DNA from: an uncultured Lachnospiraceae bacterium
GTDB taxonomy: Bacteria; Bacillota; Clostridia; Lachnospirales; Lachnospiraceae
Direction: 5' to 3'
Length of the DNA: 6,367 bases
Assembly (NCBI GenBank): GCA_945836355.1
Contig: CAMALD010000083.1
Span: 1 to 6,367 of the forward strand
Each line of letters begins with the position of its first letter. Positions within the stretch are counted from its first letter, which is position 1. The notes beneath the pieces were generated by a model. The model had not been told where the DNA came from. It worked only from the letters and a program-made list of their open reading frames with translations, and searched no databases. Below are positions 1 to 4,774 of this stretch, piece after piece. A program made the position numbers and the translations under genes.

Positions 1-253
1 GCAGGAGCTGAAGCTTCCGAGTGCACCGGACCAGTTCATCACCTACTTAGAAGACGATAACCGTCCGCAGACTAAGCTGGATCGAGACTCCGAGAAGGGC
101 ATGGGCGTATTTGCTGGTCGCCTGAGAGAGGATACGGTGTACGACTACAAGTTCGTAGGTCTATCCCATAACACCAAGCGTGGCGCAGCAGGCGGTGCGG
201 TGCTTATTGCAGAGCTGTTAAAGGCACAGGGCTACATCACTGCGAAGAACTAA
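1..253 (+). CDS. asd: Aspartate-semialdehyde dehydrogenase, C-terminal part (5' end outside window)
   Basis: This is the last 83 codons plus TAA of a gene entering from the left; the frame starts at base 2. Asd reduces L-aspartyl-4-phosphate to aspartate semialdehyde with NADPH in the cytoplasm, the branch point to lysine/diaminopimelate, threonine and methionine. The tail carries RPQTKLDRD, then GMGVFAGRLRED, and the conserved C-terminal segment GLSHNTKRGAAGGAVLIAEL. The HNT-RGAAGG-V pattern followed by a helix ending the protein matches the Asd branch found in archaea, fungi and many Clostridia. The C-terminus looks intact and natural. A perfect terminator hairpin begins 17 bases after the stop, so this is the end of its transcript on the right. 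The identification rests on motif memory over a short fragment, but the motif is distinctive. Confidence 0.9.
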   Translation, partial: QELKLPSAPDQFITYLEDDNRPQTKLDRDSEKGMGVFAGRLREDTVYDYKFVGLSHNTKRGAAGGAVLIAELLKAQGYITAKN

Positions 254-270
254 GAGAATACGAGGATAAA

Positions 271-310
271 GAAAATATGCCGGAAATCAGTCGATTTCCG
301 GCATATTTTC
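271..310. terminator. Bidirectional intrinsic terminator between convergent genes
   Basis: Arms 271-288 (GAAAATATGCCGGAAATC) and 293-310 are perfect reverse complements of 18 bp around the 4-base loop AGTC. Each arm ends in an A/T run, so each strand reads GC-containing stem then ATATTTTC, with TTTATCC following on the minus strand. It lies 17 bases after the asd stop and covers the stop codon (287-289) and last codons of the convergent minus-strand gene. It should terminate both transcripts. Confidence 0.88.
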
Positions 311-1063
311 AAATAGGTAACGAAGAAATGCTTTGGCGTTGTCACGGTTCGGGCCGTTGAGCACGATGCCGACAACCGGACGTTCGTCAGAAAAAATATA
401 TTGCTTATACTTGTCCCAGAATGGTGTTTCATCAAGGTATATGCCAAGGACATAATCATCGCCTGTGGCATCCTCAATGGATTCATTTTCCTGCTTCAGC
501 TTGCAGAAGAAAAATCGGTCGGTCAGCTTGGCGTAGAGGTCGGTCGGCAGCTCCTCCGTCAGGGACAGAAGTGTACCGTTAAAGGCGTAAACGGTATAGA
601 GGCTTTCCGGAGCAATCATGATGTCAATTTCCCTTGCCATGATATGCGTAGACAGAACGGATGCAGAGCTGACATCTCTGGTGGAAATCTGGTATGTGCT
701 TCCGTCAAATTCAATCTTCTCGTGCTCTCCCAGAGTGATTCCTGAGGCTTCGATAAAATCGGTTTCCATCTCCTGTGTGAGTGAAATGTCAAACGGGTAG
801 TCAACAAATGCTACCCGCAGCAGATATTCATCTCCTGGTGTAATGATGGTATAAATCAGACTGATTACCAGTCCGATAATAGCAATCACCGCAAGTACGG
901 TTTTTAAATAGTACATGCGGAAATAATTCAATTTTTCCTTGAAGGTTTTCATTTCGCTGAATTTCTGACGTTCTGTTTTCTCTTCACGACGCTGATAGAT
1001 GGCGGCGTCGTCGTTTAATACCGTTTCTTTGTCCTTCGCATTTTCGTCCTTCAATGTAACCAT
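287..1063 (-). CDS. Single-pass membrane protein with extracytoplasmic domain, function unknown (258 aa)
   Basis: I do not recognise a named family. Residues 1-54 are charged and hydrophilic with a basic-aromatic juxtamembrane stretch (FKEKLNYFRMYYLK), 55-75 is one hydrophobic membrane segment (VLAVIAIIGLVISLIYTII), and 76-258 is an acidic outer domain. Positive residues before the helix predict N-in, C-out. The outer domain has mixed strands and phrases such as REIDIMIAPESLYTVYAFNG, DDYVLGIYLDET and VVGIVLNGPNRDNAKAFLRY, which read like a periplasmic-binding-type fold; that is inference. I chose the ATG at 1063: AAAGG lies 11 bases upstream, and a TATAAT box at 1119-1124 falls inside the 23-codon extension to the alternative start at 1132. 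The TGA stop lies in the shared terminator stem. There are no cysteines for a lipobox. A related topology is seen in the next minus-strand gene. Confidence 0.78.
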   Translation of the reverse strand: MVTLKDENAKDKETVLNDDAAIYQRREEKTERQKFSEMKTFKEKLNYFRMYYLKTVLAVIAIIGLVISLIYTIITPGDEYLLRVAFVDYPFDISLTQEMETDFIEASGITLGEHEKIEFDGSTYQISTRDVSSASVLSTHIMAREIDIMIAPESLYTVYAFNGTLLSLTEELPTDLYAKLTDRFFFCKLKQENESIEDATGDDYVLGIYLDETPFWDKYKQYIFSDERPVVGIVLNGPNRDNAKAFLRYLFENMPEID

Positions 1064-1118
1064 ATATTTCACTGCCTTTCCGGTAATTATTCTGAAATTA
1101 TGTGTAAGCATGCAGAGT

Positions 1119-1147
1119 ATTATATTTACCATAGTGTAACATATTTC
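1119..1147 (-). promoter_or_regulatory. Candidate promoter for the 258-aa membrane protein gene
   Basis: A perfect TATAAT on the minus strand (complement of 1119-1124) stands 55 bases before the ATG at 1063 and would give a leader of about 50 nt. The expected -35 position (1142-1147, 17-bp spacing) is a poor match to TTGACA. That position is overlapped by a 15-base palindrome, so an activator might substitute for the missing -35. The -10 is clear; its use is inferred. Confidence 0.45.
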
Positions 1148-1157
1148 CCGGGGAAAT
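1143..1157. repeat. Palindrome ATTTCCC-G-GGGAAAT, possible operator
   Basis: Two perfect 7-base arms (1143-1149 and 1151-1157) flank one G. It sits on the -35 region of the candidate promoter at 1119-1147, the usual place for a dimeric regulator's site. No regulator is encoded in the window, and it could also be a short RNA stem of an upstream transcript. Confidence 0.35.
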
Positions 1158-1174
1158 AAAAGCGTGCAAATCTG

Positions 1175-1208
1175 AAAAAACTCTTAAAACAAATAAAACT
1201 TTTGAGAG
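1175..1208 (-). terminator. Weak AT-rich terminator-like hairpin with U6 tail
   Basis: On the minus strand CTCTCAAAA (1208-1200) pairs with TTTTAAGAG (1189-1181) except for one C·A mismatch, around a 10-base loop, and six T follow directly (1180-1175). The U-tract is good but the stem is AT-rich and interrupted. It could be the backup end of RNA coming from 1428, insulating it from the promoter at 1119-1147. On the plus strand the mismatch becomes a T·G wobble, but no U-tract follows there. Confidence 0.35.
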
Positions 1209-1256
1209 AGCAGGAAAGAGAAAATACAGAGTATCCTCCATAGGATAAAATGCCCA

Positions 1257-1298
1257 AAACCACAGAAACACCCCCGGGGAGGAGTGTTCCTGTGGTTT
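1257..1298 (-). repeat. 18-bp hairpin (H4), tip of a longer multi-tier stem
   Basis: Minus-strand AAACCACAGGAACACTCC (1298-1281) pairs fully with 1274-1257, with two G·U wobbles and the loop TCCCCG. The T run after it is broken (TTTTGGGCATTTT), so it is a poor intrinsic terminator. Flanking bases extend it: AATGC (1303-1299) with GCATT (1253-1249), and GTATCCT (1318-1312) with AGGATAC (1237-1231). This long-range pairing argues for a structural RNA arm. Confidence 0.6.
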
Positions 1299-1323
1299 GC
1301 ATTATGATTATAGGATACATAGG

Positions 1324-1348
1324 CTGTCCGTTTAGGGAGAACGGACAG
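1324..1348 (-). repeat. 9-bp perfect hairpin (H3) with C-rich loop
   Basis: CTGTCCGTT (minus, 1348-1340) pairs perfectly with AACGGACAG (1332-1324) and presents the loop CTCCCTA. The loop sequence resembles the C-rich loops of Gram-positive regulatory RNAs that bind Shine-Dalgarno sites. Confidence 0.6.
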
Positions 1349-1359
1349 TATGAGAAGGA

Positions 1360-1379
1360 GAGCGGATTCACATCCACTC
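1360..1379 (-). repeat. 8-bp hairpin (H2) with GUGA tetraloop
   Basis: Minus-strand GAGTGGAT (1379-1372) pairs with ATCCGCTC (1367-1360), one U·G wobble, closing the four-base loop GTGA. GUGA belongs to the stable GNRA tetraloops, a common sign of a real structural RNA. Confidence 0.55.
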
Positions 1380-1382
1380 ATG

Positions 1383-1418
1383 AAAAAACGGTATCTCTCC
1401 TTTTGGAGAAACACCGTT
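1383..1418 (-). terminator. Terminator-like hairpin (H1) after the 460-aa gene
   Basis: On the minus strand AACGGTGTTTCTCC (1418-1405), loop AAAA, then GGAGAGATACCGTT (1400-1387) form 14 bp with two G·U wobbles, followed by a T6 run (1388-1383, partly in the stem). It lies 55 bases after the stop of the 460-aa gene, so it is well placed as that gene's terminator. It also lies only about 10 bases after the predicted start of the promoter at 1435-1462, so it could stop most of that promoter's output as an RNA of about 46 nt. Confidence 0.72.
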
Positions 1419-1434
1419 GTTCTTCACACTCTTT

Positions 1435-1462
1435 ATTATACATATCATTTGGCATTTGTCAA
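1435..1462 (-). promoter_or_regulatory. Full-consensus sigma-A promoter inside the intergenic gap
   Basis: TTGACA (complement of 1457-1462), a 16-bp spacer, then TATAAT (complement of 1435-1440): all twelve hexamer bases match consensus. The predicted start is near 1428. It lies 11 bases past the stop of the 460-aa gene and before the terminator-like hairpin H1. No gene start follows within 360 bases, so its product is a non-coding RNA or a very long leader. Confidence 0.75.
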
Positions 1463-1472
1463 CAAAAAGATG

Positions 1473-2855
1473 TCAGGGTTTTATTAAAAAATCGGAAATC
1501 CGGAAACCGGTCCGGGCAAAGACCTGTTCGCACCATTCGGTGAAATTCAGTGATTCCCAAAAGGTGCGCCATTGCAGAGGTGAATATACCGTGCCGCCGG
1601 GCAGATAGCTTGTCGGTGTATGGACTGCGATATGCTGATGGGAAGCGGAAACTGTCACCACGGTAAAGCCGTTGTAGCGCAGGCTGGCGGTCAGGGCAGG
1701 AAGCTCCCCATGCTCATCGAAAAGCAGCTGCACCGAAAAAGCCCGCTGCCCGGGTGAGGAGAAATTGATTTTACCGGTCGGAAAGCCGTTTCTCTCATCA
1801 AAGGCAAGCTGTGATACGGTCAGCTTCAACCGGAAATCTTCCCTGCCGGTGAGTGCCCCGGAAATCAGCATAGTCAGTTCGCCGCTTTTGCCGCCGGCTC
1901 TGTCATCCTGCAAAAGTCCGGTCATGGAGAGCAGTGTGCTCTCCTCGTCCAGCAGAGCCCATTCATGTCCGAGGATTTGTCCGTAACGGTCCGCATAGGC
2001 GGTTATCTGCAATTTTGCCGGGTAATGCTCGGCAAGATAGGTCAGAGTATAATGGAGCAGACGGAAATACGGCAGCAGGTAGGAAGCAGTTGCCTGTGCT
2101 TCAATCTGCTGTATCTGTGCGGCAGCGATTTCCAGCGCGGAATCAACGGAAATCACAGCCTGCATCCGGGTGACGGGGAGCACATCCTTCCACGAATCAG
2201 ATGTGAGCGGATAGTTTTCCTCCAGCGTAACTGATTCGAGGATATCCAGATAGTCCGCCAGATACGGATACGGGTCAGCCAGAACTGCCTGCTGAATTGA
2301 GGAAATCAGGGTCTTGCAGATACCGATAAAGTAATTTACAAGACGGACCGGCAGCATATCCTCCGAGACGGAACATCCGATGCTGTCGTCGGTTAATTCC
2401 GGCACAGACAGATAGAGCATTTTCCCGGCATGATCGGTCAGCAGATTCACCGACAGGCACGAGACACCGTTGATGCCGGAGTCAAGGAGCAGCACGGAGG
2501 CCTTTTCATCGGATTCAAAGGCAAGCGAAAGATTGATTTCCTCTGGGAGGATGCTGCCCACGGTCAGAGCGGTAATCAGGTGGTTGACGTCTGCCTCAAG
2601 GCTCAAGCCGTTTGTCTGTTTTCCGTCAAGCGCAGCCGTAAAGCGATGAGCAATATCGCTCCATTCGCTGGAGAGGTCTTTGAGGTAATCCGTCTCTATG
2701 GCTGCCATATATGCCTTCGGTGGAAGGAAGTGCAGCATCAGCTTATTTTTGATATATGCGTAGTTTGTGACCAACACCGCAAGGCCGCCCGCAAGCAGCG
2801 AGAGCAGGATAATGAACAAAAGTTTGCGGTGTCCGCAGGATTTGTTATGGATCAA
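1473..2855 (-). CDS. Membrane-anchored extracytoplasmic protein, function unknown (460 aa)
   Basis: I do not recognise this family. Residues 1-11 are short and basic, 12-33 form one hydrophobic segment (LLFIILLSLLAGGLAVLVTNYA) without a clear signal-peptidase site or lipobox, and 34-460 should lie outside the membrane. The outer part alternates helical stretches (about 46-75 and 210-280) with strand-rich ones (about 90-150 and 290-410, for example GELTMLISGALTGREDFRLKLTVSQL and FSVQLLFDEHGELPALTASLRYNG). It ends with an aromatic stretch, TFWESLNFTEWCEQVF. The start is TTG at 2855-2853 with AAAGG nine bases upstream; no in-frame ATG with a better site is present. A weak promoter may lie at 2887-2916. 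It runs in the same direction as the 258-aa gene, but a terminator, a promoter and 409 bases separate them. The gene is intact and divergent from the methyltransferase operon. Confidence 0.75.
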   Translation of the reverse strand: MIHNKSCGHRKLLFIILLSLLAGGLAVLVTNYAYIKNKLMLHFLPPKAYMAAIETDYLKDLSSEWSDIAHRFTAALDGKQTNGLSLEADVNHLITALTVGSILPEEINLSLAFESDEKASVLLLDSGINGVSCLSVNLLTDHAGKMLYLSVPELTDDSIGCSVSEDMLPVRLVNYFIGICKTLISSIQQAVLADPYPYLADYLDILESVTLEENYPLTSDSWKDVLPVTRMQAVISVDSALEIAAAQIQQIEAQATASYLLPYFRLLHYTLTYLAEHYPAKLQITAYADRYGQILGHEWALLDEESTLLSMTGLLQDDRAGGKSGELTMLISGALTGREDFRLKLTVSQLAFDERNGFPTGKINFSSPGQRAFSVQLLFDEHGELPALTASLRYNGFTVVTVSASHQHIAVHTPTSYLPGGTVYSPLQWRTFWESLNFTEWCEQVFARTGFRISDFLIKP

Positions 2856-2886
2856 AACGGTTTTCCTTTCATAGTAGTGTGCATAA

Positions 2887-2916
2887 AGAATAAATTACGA
2901 GTTTACACTATCACAA
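2887..2916 (-). promoter_or_regulatory. Weak candidate promoter for the 460-aa gene
   Basis: Minus-strand TTGTGA (complement of 2911-2916), 18 bp, TATTCT (complement of 2887-2892). Each hexamer matches consensus at four of six positions. A 6-base inverted repeat, TAGTGT (2875-2880) and ACACTA (2905-2910), brackets the -10 and might be an operator. It is the best candidate in the short divergent gap, but weak. Confidence 0.3.
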
Positions 2917-2945
2917 GGAGAGCTGAGTTTCAAGGGATAATTTCC

Positions 2946-2974
2946 TTTTCAGGTAAGGGATAATATGATACAAT
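2946..2974 (+). promoter_or_regulatory. Promoter of the methyltransferase-hslO-debranching operon
   Basis: TTTTCA (2946-2951), a 17-bp spacer, TACAAT (2969-2974): four and five of six consensus matches at optimal spacing. The start would be near 2981, giving a leader of about 27 nt before the ATG at 3008, whose ribosome site GGGGGA is at 2997-3002. Confidence 0.6.
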
Positions 2975-3007
2975 AGAATAAGAAATCAATACAAGCGGGG
3001 GAATGAT

Positions 3008-3862
3008 ATGGAGGCTTATACCGGATTTGCATCGGTCTATGATATATTTATGGATAATGTGCCTTATCGTGAATGGAGCGATTATCTGATTGGGCTTTTG
3101 AGAGAATACGGCGTGGCAGACGGACTGGTGTGCGAGCTTGGCTGCGGCACCGGGAGCATCACGAGGAGACTGCGCGATGCGGGCTATGACATGATCGGGA
3201 TTGATTTGTCGGAGGATATGCTGGAGGTTGCGAGAGAACATGAATATCAGGCAAGCGTTCCGGAGGATGGGGCAGATGGTGCAGGAAGTATTTTGTATCT
3301 CAATCAGGATATGCGGGAGTTTGAGCTTTACGGCACGGTGGCGGCTGTCGTCAGTCTTTGTGACAGCATGAATTACATCACCTCCGAGCAGGAGCTGCTT
3401 GCGGTGTTCCGACTGGTAAACAATTATCTGGACCCGGGCGGGCTTTTTATTTTTGACATGAATACGATTCATAAATACCGCGATGTGATCGGTGATACCA
3501 CAATCGCGGAGAACCGCGAGGACTGCAGCTTTATCTGGGAAAATGCATACCAGGAAGAGACCGGATTGAACCAGTATGATATTACGATATTCAAAAAGGT
3601 GGAATTTGACGCGGAGGATGGGGAAGAATACGATGAGGAGAGAGGGGGAGAAGCATGGAGCCCCGATTTGTTTGAGCGGATTACCGAGACACATCTTCAG
3701 AGGGCATACACGGCGCAGACGATTGTGCGGCTGCTCGGTGAGGCGGGTCTGGAGTTTGTGACGATGTGTGAAGCGGTCACGGGTAAGCCGGTGACGGAGG
3801 AGACCGAGCGGATTTATTTCATTGCGAGGGAAAAGCATCAGGAAGGAAAGTTATATCTATGA
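3008..3862 (+). CDS. Class I SAM-dependent methyltransferase, substrate unknown
   Basis: This is a 284-aa cytoplasmic Rossmann-type methyltransferase. Motif I is ELGCGTG at residues 43-49 (SAM-binding glycine loop). GIDLSEDML at 64-72 carries D66, expected to bind the ribose hydroxyls. NQDMREF at 99-105 has D101, the usual adenine contact, and VVSLCDSMNYI at 114-124 with GGLFIFDMNT after it are typical of small-molecule methyltransferases of the Methyltransf_25/11 group. These motifs do not fix the substrate. An acidic insert at about 199-215 (10 of 17 residues D or E) interrupts the C-terminal half, which then resumes with ERITETHLQRAYTAQTIVRLL. The start ATG has GGGGGA five bases upstream. 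The stop overlaps the hslO start as ATGA, so the two are probably translationally coupled. It is the first gene of the operon from the promoter at 2946-2974. Class certain, substrate unknown. Confidence 0.9.
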   Translation: MEAYTGFASVYDIFMDNVPYREWSDYLIGLLREYGVADGLVCELGCGTGSITRRLRDAGYDMIGIDLSEDMLEVAREHEYQASVPEDGADGAGSILYLNQDMREFELYGTVAAVVSLCDSMNYITSEQELLAVFRLVNNYLDPGGLFIFDMNTIHKYRDVIGDTTIAENREDCSFIWENAYQEETGLNQYDITIFKKVEFDAEDGEEYDEERGGEAWSPDLFERITETHLQRAYTAQTIVRLLGEAGLEFVTMCEAVTGKPVTEETERIYFIAREKHQEGKLYL

Positions 3863-4758
3863 GTGACAATATGCAAAAAACAGAGGATTATATGATTCGC
3901 GCAACGGCGGCAGGCAGCCAGATTCGTGCGTTTGCCGTAACGACCAGAGAATTGACGGAGTATGCCAGAACGGTGCACAACACCAGCCCGGTAGCGACGG
4001 CTGCGCTCGGAAGGCTGCTGACGGCGGGCGCCATGATGGGCAGTATGATGAAAGGGGAGGACGATTTGCTTACGCTGCGAATCAACGGGAACGGCCCGAT
4101 GAGGGGTGTGCTGGTCACGGCAAATGCACAGGCACAGGTAAAGGGATATGTCTATGAGCCACAGGTGATGCTCCCGGCAAATGCGCTCGGCAAGCTGGAT
4201 GTGGGAGGTGCCATCGGCAAGGGTACCCTGTCGGTGATTCGCGATATGGGCCTGAAAGAGCCATATGTGGGACAGACGGCTCTTGTCTCCGGTGAGATTG
4301 CGGAGGATTTGACCTACTATTTTGCAGCATCGGAGCAGGTGCCGTCTTCGGTAGCGCTTGGTGTGCTGATGAACCGTGACAATACAGTGCGCAGGGCAGG
4401 CGGATTTATGATACAGCTCATGCCGTTCACCGAGGATGCGGTAATCGATGCGCTGGAAAAAAAGCTGTCCGGTATCCGTTCCATCACGGCGATGCTGGAT
4501 AAGGAGATGACGCCGGAGGAGATTCTGGAGGAGCTGCTGGGCGAATTTGGGCTTGAGATTACAGATAAGATGCCGGTATCCTACCGGTGTGACTGCAGCC
4601 GCGAGCGGGTGGCACGTGCGATTCTGAGCATCGGCCGCAGGGATCTGGAGGAGATGCTTGCGGAGGGAAAGCCGATTGAGGCGGGCTGCCAGTTCTGCAG
4701 TAAGAAGTATAAATTTGAGACTGAGGAATTGAAGAGTCTGCTTTCGCAGAGCTTATAA
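3859..4758 (+). CDS. hslO: 33 kDa redox-regulated chaperone Hsp33
   Basis: Hsp33 is a cytoplasmic holdase switched on by oxidation: four cysteines hold zinc in the reduced form, and disulfide formation with unfolding of the linker exposes the client-binding surface. This 299-aa protein has the normal family length. The N-terminal domain includes HNTSPVATAALGRLLTAGAMMG and LTLRINGNGPMRGVLVTANA, then the PYVGQTALVSGEIAEDLTYY and SEQVPSSVALGVLM segments. The helical linker is about 195-240. The redox switch is complete: CXC at C244 and C246 (YRCDCSRER) and CXXC at C277 and C280 (GCQFCSKKY). The start ATG overlaps the methyltransferase stop by four bases, with GGAAGG upstream inside that gene. 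The debranching gene follows after 16 bases with no terminator. It probably works as in E. coli and Bacillus; all key residues are present. Confidence 0.97.
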   Translation: MSDNMQKTEDYMIRATAAGSQIRAFAVTTRELTEYARTVHNTSPVATAALGRLLTAGAMMGSMMKGEDDLLTLRINGNGPMRGVLVTANAQAQVKGYVYEPQVMLPANALGKLDVGGAIGKGTLSVIRDMGLKEPYVGQTALVSGEIAEDLTYYFAASEQVPSSVALGVLMNRDNTVRRAGGFMIQLMPFTEDAVIDALEKKLSGIRSITAMLDKEMTPEEILEELLGEFGLEITDKMPVSYRCDCSRERVARAILSIGRRDLEEMLAEGKPIEAGCQFCSKKYKFETEELKSLLSQSL

Positions 4759-4774
4759 GAAAATGGAGGTTTGC

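Larger units (their letters stand above)
1218..1428 (-). ncRNA. Candidate structured non-coding RNA (about 210 nt), unrecognised class
   Basis: The 409-base gap between the two minus-strand genes holds no convincing ORF. Starting about 7 bases after the full-consensus promoter at 1435-1462, the minus strand folds by eye into successive stems: H1, 14 bp with AAAA loop (1418-1387); H2, 8 bp with a GUGA tetraloop of the GNRA type (1379-1360); H3, 9 bp with loop CUCCCUA (1348-1324); and H4, 18 bp with loop UCCCCG (1298-1257). H4 is extended by 5 bp (1303-1299 with 1253-1249) and closed by 7 bp (1318-1312 with 1237-1231). The imperfect positions in H1, H2 and H4 are G·U on this strand and A·C on the other, which supports minus-strand RNA. 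The 3' end is uncertain; a U-rich stretch follows at about 1228-1216. It does not match a riboswitch, 6S, SRP or tmRNA pattern I know. It could instead be a long leader of the 258-aa gene. Confidence 0.5.

Noticed and set aside
1064..1132. N-terminal extension of the 258-aa protein to an upstream start at 1132
   Set aside because: The extension covers a TATAAT box and lacks a ribosome site; the ATG at 1063 has one.
1257..1298. H4 as a simple intrinsic terminator
   Set aside because: The T run after the stem is broken by GGGCA, and flanking bases pair to extend the stem, which fits a structural arm better.
1218..1428. Known riboswitch, T-box, 6S, SRP or tmRNA
   Set aside because: None of the conserved sequences I know for these classes is visible, and 5' and 3' ends do not pair as in 6S RNA. 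A covariance-model search would be decisive.
1250..1608. Small plus-strand open frames of 97 and 63 codons in the intergenic gap
   Set aside because: They have no ribosome site, run across the hairpin arms and into the antisense of the 460-aa gene, and their translations show no domain pattern.
2852..2872. Six-codon minus-strand ORF (MKGKPF) whose TGA overlaps the TTG start of the 460-aa gene
   Set aside because: It has no ribosome site of its own, and its codons are simply the Shine-Dalgarno region of the larger gene. A frameshifted ATG start was also considered, but the TTG with AAAGG at proper spacing is sufficient.
2930..3838. 302-codon open frame on the minus strand
   Set aside because: It lies antisense to the methyltransferase, which has clear SAM motifs, promoter and ribosome site. 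The translation is rich in H, R, P and I without domain character, so it is a shadow frame.
4763..4774. ATG at 4763 as start of the debranching enzyme
   Set aside because: In frame, but it overlaps the GGAGG that serves the GTG at 4775 and has no upstream site. Not fully excluded.
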